Below, piece by piece: positions 18,007-25,983 of a stretch of 64,000 nt of DNA. Source of the DNA: JAEZAA01 sp964514485. Lineage in GTDB: Bacteria > Pseudomonadota > Gammaproteobacteria > Pseudomonadales > Oleiphilaceae. The DNA lies in NCBI GenBank assembly GCA_964514485.1, contig CAZEWG010000009.1, positions 1 to 64,000 of the forward strand, read 5' to 3'. The position numbers and the translations under genes were made by a program. The notes beneath the pieces are model-generated. The model made no database searches and had not been told where the DNA came from. It saw only the letters and a list, made by a program, of their open reading frames with translations. Within the stretch, counting starts at the first letter, position 1; each line of letters opens with the position of its first letter.

Positions 18007-18693
18007 TTATGCTTCACGAGCCTGCACCTCTGGTTCGGCGGCGATCGCCTGTAGAACCATATCCAACTGTGTGCGGCCGAACTCCCACACCAGCTGACGC
18101 ACTTGCTCCTGACTCCGTTCCTGGATCGCTTCCAGCAGCCGATTGTAGAAGCCCAATGCCGATGCACTTTCCGGGCGCTGGTATTGCAAGGTCAGATAGT
18201 AGGCACGACTCAATGCCGGCCGATAGCTTTCAAGCGCTTCCTCCAGATACGGATTGGCCACGGCTTGATAACAGCTTCGCATCAGCTCGAAGCTGGCTTC
18301 CATGATCTGCTCTGCTGAGCCGGACTCATCCCCCAAACAGTGGCTCAGTTGCTGGAGCCTGCTCTGAAACCGGGCCAAATCCTCAGCAGTCCACCGGGCA
18401 GCAAAGCGACACACCAGCATCGCCAATAACTGGACATAGATGTCATAAAGGCTTTCCGCCTGATGTGCACAAAAGTCAGACACCACGGCGCCGCGGCGCG
18501 GATAAATCGCCACCAGATGACGGGCCTGGAGGATCAGCAACGCCTCGCGCACCGAGCCCCGGGACACACTGAGTTCCCGTGCAAGCTTCAGCTCCTGAAT
18601 CCTTTCCAAAGGCCGTAACTGGCCCAAGATAATCTGCCTGCCAATATATTGGGCAATTTGCTCGGACAAACTTTCCGGCGCTTGAAATCCCAT
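18007..18693 (-). CDS. GntR-family (FadR-like C-terminus) transcriptional regulator
   Basis: DNA-binding regulator. A winged helix-turn-helix covers roughly the first 70 residues (LSEQIAQYIGRQIILGQL ... ELKLARELSVSRGSVREAL ... IYPRRGAVV); the rest is an all-helical ligand-binding FCD-type domain, with the motif spacing of the FadR subfamily only partly visible. The start is uncertain: ATG at 18693 gives a normal family N-terminus; ATGs at 18729 and 18798 would add 12 or 35 unconserved residues. It sits 126 bases upstream of smc and diverges from the diguanylate cyclase. Its effector and targets are unknown. Confidence 0.85.
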   Translation of the reverse strand: MGFQAPESLSEQIAQYIGRQIILGQLRPLERIQELKLARELSVSRGSVREALLILQARHLVAIYPRRGAVVSDFCAHQAESLYDIYVQLLAMLVCRFAARWTAEDLARFQSRLQQLSHCLGDESGSAEQIMEASFELMRSCYQAVANPYLEEALESYRPALSRAYYLTLQYQRPESASALGFYNRLLEAIQERSQEQVRQLVWEFGRTQLDMVLQAIAAEPEVQAREA

Positions 18694-18899
18694 TCCTGAT
18701 ACTACCCGCGGCCAATCCTCGGCAGGCATTCTAGCACAATCTTTCCGGCTAAAAAGTTGGAGCACATCGGCATATTTATGCCGCATGGGCGCCAACATTC
18801 CGACACTCGCGGCAAGCGACCTCCGTTAAAAGACGTCATTTTGTCGTCTTTCCCACCGCCAAAACACAACAAACCATTGCTTCTAAAGGGTTTTCATAT

Positions 18900-18916
18900 T
18901 TGGCACACATTTAGCA
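18900..18916 (+). promoter_or_regulatory. Possible sigma-54 promoter for the GGDEF gene
   Basis: TTGGCACA at 18900-18907 and TAGCA at 18912-18916 keep exactly 10 bases between the GG and GC pairs, as required at -24/-12. The -24 element is a full consensus match; the -12 element has one mismatch (TAGC for TTGC). Start would be near 18927, 28 bases before the ATG. Confidence 0.55.
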
Positions 18917-18954
18917 AGGTATTACATAGCATTACTTTAATTGGAGTTTTTTCG

Positions 18955-19875
18955 ATGTCCCTCGGCACCCCTAACAACACTCTGGATTTCAATCAGGCCA
19001 AGCTTGTTGCCCGAATCTCAGAAATTTCCCCTCTGTTGGTGCCGGGTAAGGATATTGCAAGCCGCTTGACCCAAAAGCTGCAAATGACCCTGGATATTAG
19101 CGAACAGATCCAGATCTTTGTCGAAGCGCTCTCCGAGCTGATCGAAGTCGACGGGGTGCGCTATGTGAGCGAAACTCCCCATGTCTATCTGCAATCGGAG
19201 CGGATGGGCGTGCATCGCTGTCACTACAATCTGGCTTTGCCTGACACCAGGCTGGGGGAAATCAGCTTTGGCCGCAGCCGTCGCTTTCTGGAACCTGAGC
19301 TGAAAGTGATCGAGCAAATGCTGGCATTCTTGGTATATCCGCTCAAAAATGCCCTGCTCTATAAGCAGGCGTTGGACACCGCCCTGACCGACGCACTCAC
19401 CACCCTGAACAACAAGCGGGCGTTCGACCAGCACATCAGCCGGGAAATCGAGTTGGCGCAGCGTCATGCCAGCCCCCTGTCCCTGATTCTGATCGACCTT
19501 GATTATTTTAAACGGGTAAACGACCAGTTTGGCCATTTGGCGGGTGACAAAGTGCTGACGGAAGTAGCGGCACGCATTCGCAAAACCTGCCGCCATTCTG
19601 ACCTGTGCTTCCGCCTGGGCGGCGAAGAGTTCGCGGTGATCCTGAGTCAGACCGATCACCAAGGAGCCTGGATTATCGCCGAGAGAATTCGCCAAGCCAT
19701 TGCCGCCGAGCCGATTGAGATCGACGGCCATTCTCTCCTGATCACCACCAGCGTGGGTGTGGCCAACTACCGGGCGAATGAAAGCCGGGATGAACTGGTT
19801 CGGCGCACCGATGATGCGCTGTACAACGCCAAGCGCGAAGGTCGCAACCGCTGCTCGGGCGACCTGTGCGCTTGA
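18955..19875 (+). CDS. Diguanylate cyclase (GGDEF domain)
   Basis: Makes cyclic di-GMP from two GTP. From the ATG at 18955 (GGAG 8 bases upstream) the protein has 306 residues. The first 140 have a GAF-like look (VDGVRYVSETPHVYL, FGRSRRFLEPELKVIEQML) and no membrane segment. The GGDEF domain (about 142-300) has LTTLNNKRAF, DLDYFKRVNDQFGHLAGD and the active-site loop GGEEF (222-226). The inhibitory-site motif RHSD (213-216) sits the canonical five residues before it, so product inhibition is likely. Divergent from a GntR regulator; a sigma-54-like promoter precedes it, suggesting a link to motility or attachment (inference). Confidence 0.93.
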   Translation: MSLGTPNNTLDFNQAKLVARISEISPLLVPGKDIASRLTQKLQMTLDISEQIQIFVEALSELIEVDGVRYVSETPHVYLQSERMGVHRCHYNLALPDTRLGEISFGRSRRFLEPELKVIEQMLAFLVYPLKNALLYKQALDTALTDALTTLNNKRAFDQHISREIELAQRHASPLSLILIDLDYFKRVNDQFGHLAGDKVLTEVAARIRKTCRHSDLCFRLGGEEFAVILSQTDHQGAWIIAERIRQAIAAEPIEIDGHSLLITTSVGVANYRANESRDELVRRTDDALYNAKREGRNRCSGDLCA

Positions 19876-19893
19876 TCTTTCCTGGGGCCCGGG

Positions 19894-20742
19894 CTATTGC
19901 GCCGGGCGTCTGGGGGCTCTGCGTGGCGGCAATGTCACCTTCTTGCGTTGCTGCCGCTGCATTTTGATTTTATCTTCAACGCCCTTTTGAACGGGTGCCT
20001 TGGGAGTCAGTTGTACCAGTTGGTAGAGAGCTTTCACATCCTTCTCGCCCAACTCTTCCCACTGACCGACTTTGATACGGCTCGGCAACATCAGCGGCCC
20101 AAAGCGAACCCGCTTCAGACGGCTCACCGCCACGCCCTGCGATTCCCACAGCCGTCGGACCTCGCGATTTTTGCCTTCCAGCAAGGTGACATAAAACCAC
20201 TGGTTGATGCCGGAACCACCAGCTGCGGTGATATCCGTAAAGCGGGCGACTCCGTCTTCCAGAAGAACCCCTTCCCTCAAACGGGTCAGCATTTCATCAT
20301 CGACGGTTCCCATGACCCGCACCGCATACTCCCGATCAACCTGAGAGGACGGGTGCATCAAACGGTTGGCGAGTTCGCCGTCGGTGGTGAACAGCAACAT
20401 CCCGGAGGTATTGATATCCAACCGCCCCACCGCAATCCAGCGCTGACCGGAAATCTTCGGCAAGCGTGCGAACACCGTCGGACGCCCTTCCGGGTCACTT
20501 CGGGTACAGATTTCGCCTTCGGGCTTGTTGTACACCAGGACACGCGTCTGTTCCTGTCGTGCTTCCAGGCGAACCGGACGGCCGTCCACCTCAATTTTAT
20601 CGGCAGCCGTCGCCCGGTCGCCAATGGTTGCCAGCTGGCCGTTGACCTTCACTCGGCCCTCGCGGATCAATTCTTCAATTTGTCGACGGGAGCCAATACC
20701 GGTACGGGCAAGGATTTTCTGGAGCTTTTCAGAATCAGACAT
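19894..20742 (-). CDS. rluB: RluB 23S rRNA pseudouridine(2605) synthase
   Basis: Converts a uridine of helix 93 in 23S rRNA (2605 in E. coli numbering) to pseudouridine. An N-terminal S4 RNA-binding domain (about 4-60, KLQKILARTGIGSRRQIEELI) precedes the RsuA-type catalytic domain, with the catalytic Asp in VGRLDINTSGMLLFTTDGEL and GKNREVRRLWESQGVAVSRL. The basic tail is family-typical. It could be another RsuA-family member, but the trpS-scpA-scpB-rluB order favours RluB. Ends only 18 bases from the convergent GGDEF gene with no clear terminator. Confidence 0.92.
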   Translation of the reverse strand: MSDSEKLQKILARTGIGSRRQIEELIREGRVKVNGQLATIGDRATAADKIEVDGRPVRLEARQEQTRVLVYNKPEGEICTRSDPEGRPTVFARLPKISGQRWIAVGRLDINTSGMLLFTTDGELANRLMHPSSQVDREYAVRVMGTVDDEMLTRLREGVLLEDGVARFTDITAAGGSGINQWFYVTLLEGKNREVRRLWESQGVAVSRLKRVRFGPLMLPSRIKVGQWEELGEKDVKALYQLVQLTPKAPVQKGVEDKIKMQRQQRKKVTLPPRRAPRRPAQ

Positions 20743-20826
20743 GTTGCTTTCCTTCTAAAGGGATCAGGGGTCTACACGACTCACACATGGATCGGATGGG
20801 CCGGACGCCACTAGGGCGTCAGCAGT

Positions 20827-21477
20827 TTAATGAAGACTAGGGCCCGGCTCATGGTCTTCAGCGGAGGCTGCCCCCTCATCGGAGACAGTCTCGGGAGGCT
20901 CTCCACTTGCCCATTTTGCCTCAAGCTCACGGCCGATGTCTTCAAGATCACGAATATCGGCAAGCGGTGGCAATTGCTCCAGGCTGGACAGGTTGAAATA
21001 GTCCAGAAACTGGCGGGTCGTGGCATACATGGCGGGGCGCCCGGGCACATCTTTATGGCCGACCACCCGAATCCACTCCCGCTCCAGCAGGGTCTTGGCA
21101 ATATTGGTACTGACCGCCACCCCGCGAATATCTTCAATTTCCCCCCGGGTAATAGGCTGGCGATAGGCAATGATCGCCAGGGTCTCCAGCAGTGCCCGCG
21201 AGTAGCGCTGAGGGCGCTCTTCCCAAAGACGGGAGGCCCAGGGCGCATACTCCGGTCGCACTTGAAAACGGTAACCGCTGGCTACTTCCATCAGCTCAAA
21301 ACCCCGGTCCACACAGGACTCCTGCAGCAAATCGAGCGCCTGACGCAGTACCGACCGTGCAGGCCGCTGATGTTCCTCAAACACATCACCCAGCTGATCC
21401 AGGTTTAAGGGCTTATCCGCGGCCAGCAAGACAGCTTCCAGAATCTTGCGCAGTTGTTGCAAACTGTCGTCTGTCAT
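20827..21477 (-). CDS. scpB: ScpB segregation and condensation protein
   Basis: Accessory condensin subunit that dimerises and binds ScpA in the Smc complex. Of 216 residues, the first 170 form two winged helices typical of the family (LRKILEAVLLAADKPLNLDQL, YSRALLETLAIIAYRQPITRGEIEDIRG, LLEREWIRVVGHKDVPGRPAMYATT); the last 40 are acidic and probably disordered. ATG start. It lies 64 bases after scpA and 84 before rluB in one apparent operon. Confidence 0.94.
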   Translation of the reverse strand: MTDDSLQQLRKILEAVLLAADKPLNLDQLGDVFEEHQRPARSVLRQALDLLQESCVDRGFELMEVASGYRFQVRPEYAPWASRLWEERPQRYSRALLETLAIIAYRQPITRGEIEDIRGVAVSTNIAKTLLEREWIRVVGHKDVPGRPAMYATTRQFLDYFNLSSLEQLPPLADIRDLEDIGRELEAKWASGEPPETVSDEGAASAEDHEPGPSLH

Positions 21478-21541
21478 GTTTCATCCTTCTACCGCTATTG
21501 GTTCTGACATTGCCAGGCTGACTTTGGAGTGTTGGCAGATT

Positions 21542-22381
21542 TTAAGCAGATTCACTCAGGCGCGCCCGCACATGAATCGAGCCAAACTGATCGGTTTGCA
21601 CCAGCTCCACCAGGGACTCCTTGACCAGCTCAAGAATCGCCAAAAAGGTGACCACCAACCCCAATCGCCCTTCTTCTACAGTGAAAAGCTCGACAAAGGG
21701 CACAAACCGATCACTCTTGAGCCGCTCTAACACTTGCGACATCCGCTCACGGGTGGAGAGCTTTTCCTTCTGGACCTGGTGATGTTCAAATAACTGGGAG
21801 CGTTTCAGCACTTCCTGAAAGGCAAGCAACAATTCCTGCAAACTGACATCAGGATGAGCACGGGGACGGTCATATTCCGGCATGGCCGCTTGTGCCAAAA
21901 ACAAGTCTCGCTCTACCCTCGGCAGTTGGTCCAAGTCCTCAGCCGCCTGTTTGAACCGTTCGTATTGCTGCAGACGACGGATCAGCTCAGCACGGGGATC
22001 CTCTTCCTCTTCGCCATCTTCCGAAACCTGACGGGGCAGCAGAAAGCGCGACTTGATCTCCGCCAACATGGCGGCCATCACCAGATATTCCGCTGCCAGC
22101 TCAAACCGCATGGCATCCATCAGGCCGATGTAGTCCATATACTGACGCGTGATCTCACTGACATCGATATTGAGAATATCCATGTTCTGACGGCGGATCA
22201 GATACAGCAGCAAATCCAGCGGTCCTTCAAAGGCATCCAGGAACACTTCCAACGCATCCGGTGGAATGTAGAGATCCTTTGGCAGCTCACTAAGAGGCTT
22301 GCCCTCCACAACGGCCAACGGCAGCTCCTGCTGCACCATGCCTTCCAGAGAGTCTTGGGGAAACTGCTGATGTTCCGTCAT
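21542..22381 (-). CDS. scpA: ScpA segregation and condensation protein (kleisin)
   Basis: Kleisin that bridges the two Smc heads and recruits ScpB. Its 279 residues include the N-terminal family block FEGPLDLLLYLIRRQNMDILNI, the segment EYLVMAAMLAEIKSRFLLP, and the C-terminal winged helix (REGRLGLVVTFLAILELVKESLVELVQ). A 40-residue extension before the conserved block is usual in Pseudomonas-like ScpA. ATG start, 23 bases after trpS; scpB follows. Confidence 0.94.
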   Translation of the reverse strand: MTEHQQFPQDSLEGMVQQELPLAVVEGKPLSELPKDLYIPPDALEVFLDAFEGPLDLLLYLIRRQNMDILNIDVSEITRQYMDYIGLMDAMRFELAAEYLVMAAMLAEIKSRFLLPRQVSEDGEEEEDPRAELIRRLQQYERFKQAAEDLDQLPRVERDLFLAQAAMPEYDRPRAHPDVSLQELLLAFQEVLKRSQLFEHHQVQKEKLSTRERMSQVLERLKSDRFVPFVELFTVEEGRLGLVVTFLAILELVKESLVELVQTDQFGSIHVRARLSESA

Positions 22382-22404
22382 AGGCTGCGTTTTTTCTGAT
22401 ACAC

Positions 22405-23619
22405 CTAAAAGTATTCCAAGCCCATTCGGCGACGCACTTCTTCCAAGGTGCTCTTCGCTTCATCCCGGGCAATTTCGCAACCTTCGGCCACAATACTTTT
22501 TACAAGGTTGGGGTTTTCTTCATAAAGCCGGGCTCTTTCCAGAATCGGCTTCTGCTCTTCCAGAATGGCATCAATCACCGGCTTTTTACAGTCCAAACAA
22601 CCTATTCCCGCCGAGCGACACCCTTGCTGCACCCAGTGTTTGGTATCCGCCTCTGAATAGAGCTCGTGCAGTTTCCAGACCGGGCATTTTTCCGGCTCCC
22701 CCGGGTCGGTGCGCCGTACCCGGGCCGGATCGGTCTGCATGGTGCGGATCTTTTGGACAATCGAATCCGGTTTTTCCCGCAACCCGATTCCGTTGCCACG
22801 GGTTTTGGACATCTTCTGCCCGTCCAGTCCAGGCACCTTCGACGCCTCGGATAACAAGGGCTGTGGCTCGGGCAAGATAACCTTACCGCCCCCTTCCAAA
22901 TAGCCCAGCAGACGTTCACGATCCCCCAGGGAAATGTTCGACTGTTCCTTGATCAAGGCGCGGGCGGTTTCCAAGGCTTCCTGCTCGCCCTGTTCCAGAT
23001 AGCGGCGACGCAAGGCATGGTAGAGCTTGCCGTGCTTCTTGCCCATTTTCTGGATAGCGGCCTGGACGTTGACCTCGAACCCCTGCTCTCGCCCATAAAG
23101 GTGATTAAAACGACGGGCAATCTGACGCGTCACCTCAACATGAGCCACTTGATCGGCGCCAACGGAGACCATGCCTGCCCGATAGGCCAGAATATCGGCA
23201 CTCTGCAGCAGCGGGTATCCCAGAAAACCATAGGTTGCCAGATCCTGCCCTTTTAAAACGTCCTGTCGGTCCTTGAAAGCGGGCACACGCTCCAGCCAGC
23301 TCAGCGGGGTGATCATGGACAGCAGCAAATGCAGTTCGGCCTGCTCGGGGACCCTGGACTGCAAAAAAATCGTGGCGGCCCCCGGTTTGACTCCCACCGC
23401 CAACCAGTCCACCAGCATCTCGTAGACGTTTTCTGCGATGCTGTCGGGCTGTTCATAATGGGTGGCTAACGCATGCCAGTCCGCCACGAAAAAGAAGCAT
23501 TCATAGAGATGCTGTAGCTCCACCCACTTCTTGAGAACACCATGATAATGCCCCCAATGAAGTCTACCGGTCGGTCTCATTGCGGAGATGACACGACTCG
23601 GCGCATCGAACGAACTCAA
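22405..23619 (-). CDS. trpS: Tryptophanyl-tRNA synthetase
   Basis: Charges tRNA-Trp. A class I synthetase of 404 residues with the HIGH-type signature HWGHYHG near 20, the ATP-loop motif GQKMSKTRG (KMSKS type), and an insertion after the first Rossmann half as in the larger proteobacterial form. The first codon is TTG: ATGs further in would delete the RVISAMRPTGRL strand, and AGGAG lies 6 bases before the TTG. A TATAAT on the minus strand at 23681-23676 could be its -10, without a good -35. First gene of trpS-scpA-scpB-rluB. Confidence 0.95.
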   Translation of the reverse strand: MSSFDAPSRVISAMRPTGRLHWGHYHGVLKKWVELQHLYECFFFVADWHALATHYEQPDSIAENVYEMLVDWLAVGVKPGAATIFLQSRVPEQAELHLLLSMITPLSWLERVPAFKDRQDVLKGQDLATYGFLGYPLLQSADILAYRAGMVSVGADQVAHVEVTRQIARRFNHLYGREQGFEVNVQAAIQKMGKKHGKLYHALRRRYLEQGEQEALETARALIKEQSNISLGDRERLLGYLEGGGKVILPEPQPLLSEASKVPGLDGQKMSKTRGNGIGLREKPDSIVQKIRTMQTDPARVRRTDPGEPEKCPVWKLHELYSEADTKHWVQQGCRSAGIGCLDCKKPVIDAILEEQKPILERARLYEENPNLVKSIVAEGCEIARDEAKSTLEEVRRRMGLEYF

Positions 23620-23770
23620 ACCCCACTCCTCAGATTCGGGCGCCCCCGACAGGACGTATAACCAAATAATGGCGGATTATAAACCTAAACCAGAGGATTG
23701 GCAGACCTAGTTCCGATCTTCTCCAGCTTCACTGCCCCACCCTTCAAAGCAACTCGTCAGCTGGCGCCTG

Positions 23771-23800
23771 AAATAAAAAGGGCAGCCCAAAGCTGCCCTT
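23771..23800 (-). terminator. Terminator after sucD
   Basis: On the minus strand AAGGGCAGC (23800-23792) pairs with GCTGCCCTT (23786-23778) around a 5-base loop, followed by a T-rich tail TTTATTT (23777-23771). It closes the sdh-suc run. Confidence 0.88.
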
Positions 23801-23840
23801 TCTCACTTTCGCCATTCGCATCAGCGAAGGTATACGGCGG

Positions 23841-24716
23841 TTATTTCCAGCCGGTAACCTCTGCCAATGCCTTGCCGATATCAGCCAGTGAACGCACGGT
23901 TTTAACGCCTGCGTCTTCCAGCGCTGCAAACTTCTCAGCTGCAGTGCCTTTACCACCGGAGATAATGGCGCCAGCATGGCCCATACGCTTACCAGGAGGT
24001 GCGGTGACACCGGCAATGTAGGAGACCACCGGCTTGGTTACATTCTCCTTGATGTAAGCAGCAGCTTCTTCTTCCGCGGAGCCGCCGATTTCACCGATCA
24101 TTACGATGGCTTCGGTCTGCGGATCGTTCTGGAACATTTCCAGAATGTCGATGAAGCTGGAGCCCGGAATCGGGTCACCACCAATGCCCACACAGGTGGA
24201 CTGGCCGTAGCCGGCGTCAGTGGTCTGTTTGACCGCTTCGTAGGTCAACGTACCGGAACGGGAGACGATCCCCACTTTACCCGGCAGGTGGATATGACCT
24301 GGCTGGATACCGATCTTACACTCGCCTGGAGTGATCACACCGGGGCAGTTTGGCCCGATCAGACGCACGCCCAGCTCATCGCACTTCACTTTTACATCCA
24401 GCATATCCAGAGTCGGAATGCCTTCCGTGATGCAGACGATCAGCTTGATACCGGCAAACGCCGCTTCCAGGATGGAGTCCTTACAGAAGGGTGCAGGTAC
24501 GTAGATGACAGAGGCATCAGCGCCCGTGGCTTCCACGGCTTCACGCACAGTGTTGAACACCGGCAGGCCCAAGTGAGTTTGACCACCTTTGCCTGGCGTG
24601 ACCCCACCGACCATCTGAGTGCCATAGGCAATCGCCTGCTCGGAGTGAAAAGTACCCTGGCTACCAGTAAAGCCTTGGCAGATAACCTTGGTGTTTTTGT
24701 CGATCAGAATACTCAT
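23841..24716 (-). CDS. sucD: Succinyl-CoA synthetase alpha subunit
   Basis: With SucC converts succinyl-CoA to succinate while making ATP or GTP. The 291 residues carry the N-terminal CoA-binding Rossmann fold (KNTKVICQGFTGSQGTFHSE), IGPNCPGVITPGECKIGI, and the phosphorylated His247 in KRMGHAGAIISGG. Its ATG overlaps the sucC stop by four bases (ATGA), so translation is probably coupled. Last gene of the nine-gene run. Confidence 0.98.
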   Translation of the reverse strand: MSILIDKNTKVICQGFTGSQGTFHSEQAIAYGTQMVGGVTPGKGGQTHLGLPVFNTVREAVEATGADASVIYVPAPFCKDSILEAAFAGIKLIVCITEGIPTLDMLDVKVKCDELGVRLIGPNCPGVITPGECKIGIQPGHIHLPGKVGIVSRSGTLTYEAVKQTTDAGYGQSTCVGIGGDPIPGSSFIDILEMFQNDPQTEAIVMIGEIGGSAEEEAAAYIKENVTKPVVSYIAGVTAPPGKRMGHAGAIISGGKGTAAEKFAALEDAGVKTVRSLADIGKALAEVTGWK

Positions 24717-25882
24717 GCGTTGCCCTCCGCTGCCTTGACCACAGATACAGCGGCATCTGTCAGACTGGTTGCTGGGATGATGTTAAGACCACTGTCGGCG
24801 AGTTTTTTCGCACCCAGTTCGGCATTGTTACCTTCCAGACGCACGACCACGGGCACTTTAACGCCCACATCGGCAACGGCGGCAATGATACCGTCAGCAA
24901 TCAGGTCACAACGGACGATACCACCGAAGATGTTGACCAGAACGGCCTTCACATTGGTATCGGACAGAATGATTTTGAAGGCTTCGGTGACACGCTCTTT
25001 GGTTGCGCCGCCACCAACGTCCAGGAAGTTCGCCGGCGCACCACCGTGCAGCTTGACGATATCCATGGTACCCATCGCCAGACCGGCGCCATTGACCATG
25101 CAGCCAATATTGCCATCCAGAGCCACGTAGTTGAGCTCCCACTCCGCGGCATGGGCTTCCCGGGGATCTTCCTGGGAAGGATCGTGCATTTCGCGCAGTT
25201 TGGGCTGACGATACAGGGCGTTGCCGTCGATATTGATCTTGGCATCCAGGCAGTGCAGGTTGCCTTCTTTGGTGATCACCAGGGGGTTGATCTCCAACAG
25301 GGCCAGATCGTAGTCCTGGAACAGCTTGGCCAGACCCAGGAAGATCTTGGTGAACTGCTTGATCTGGTCACCTTCCAGACCCAGTTGGAATGCCAGATCG
25401 CGCGCCTGGAACGGCTGCGCGCCAACCAGCGGATCGATGGTGGCTTTCAGAATCTTCTCGGGAGTTTCCTCGGCAACCTTTTCAATTTCCACACCGCCTT
25501 CGGTAGAGGCCATGAAGACCACGCGGCGAGTGGCACGATCGACCACGGCACCCAGATAGAGTTCCTTGTCGATATCGGTGCAGGACTCCACCAGGATTTT
25601 GCTGACCGGCTGACCTTTCTCGTCAGTCTGGTAAGTGACCAGGTTCTTGCCCAGCCACTGCTCAGCGAAGGCCTTGATCTCTTCCTTGGTGGAAACCAGT
25701 TTCACGCCACCAGCCTTACCACGGCCGCCGGCATGTACCTGTGCTTTCACAACCCATTGATTTCCGCCAATTTTGTCGGCGGCTTCGGCAGCTTCCTCGG
25801 GGGTAGAGCACGCAAAGCCTTTTGATACAGGCAGGCCATACTCCGCGAACAACTGCTTGCCTTGATATTCATGCAAGTTCAT
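24713..25882 (-). CDS. sucC: Succinyl-CoA synthetase beta subunit
   Basis: Nucleotide-binding subunit of succinyl-CoA synthetase. The 389-residue length is standard. An ATP-grasp domain covers about 1-240 (MNLHEYQGKQLFAEYGLPV, WVVKAQVHAGGRGKAGGVK, LLEINPLVITKEGNLHCLDAKINID), and the C-terminal ligase domain includes GCMVNGAGLAMGTMDIVKLHG and NIFGGIVRCDLIADGI. Separated from lpd by 101 bases with strong hairpins. Confidence 0.98.
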   Translation of the reverse strand: MNLHEYQGKQLFAEYGLPVSKGFACSTPEEAAEAADKIGGNQWVVKAQVHAGGRGKAGGVKLVSTKEEIKAFAEQWLGKNLVTYQTDEKGQPVSKILVESCTDIDKELYLGAVVDRATRRVVFMASTEGGVEIEKVAEETPEKILKATIDPLVGAQPFQARDLAFQLGLEGDQIKQFTKIFLGLAKLFQDYDLALLEINPLVITKEGNLHCLDAKINIDGNALYRQPKLREMHDPSQEDPREAHAAEWELNYVALDGNIGCMVNGAGLAMGTMDIVKLHGGAPANFLDVGGGATKERVTEAFKIILSDTNVKAVLVNIFGGIVRCDLIADGIIAAVADVGVKVPVVVRLEGNNAELGAKKLADSGLNIIPATSLTDAAVSVVKAAEGNA

Positions 25883-25912
25883 AAGTCAGTTTCCGTTGCA
25901 TTGTGAGCTCAC

Positions 25913-25978
25913 CGATACCCAGCTTGTTCCAGGGTATCGCTCTGAGGGAGGGGATCACCCTCCCGAAGGTCATTTCGG
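25913..25978 (-). repeat. Tandem hairpins between lpd and sucC
   Basis: Three stems follow one another: CGATACCC (25913-25920) with GGGTATCG (25932-25939), loop 11; GGGAGGG (25946-25952) with CCCTCCC (25958-25964), loop 5; CCGAA (25963-25967) with TTCGG (25974-25978), overlapping the second by two bases. No T tract follows on the coding strand, so these look like RNA-processing, stabilising or partial attenuation elements rather than a full terminator (inference). Confidence 0.6.
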
Positions 25979-25983
25979 ATCAG

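Noticed and set aside
19887..19907. GC-rich stem between the convergent GGDEF and rluB genes as a terminator
   Set aside because: Only six pairs, lies inside the rluB coding end and lacks a T tract on both strands.
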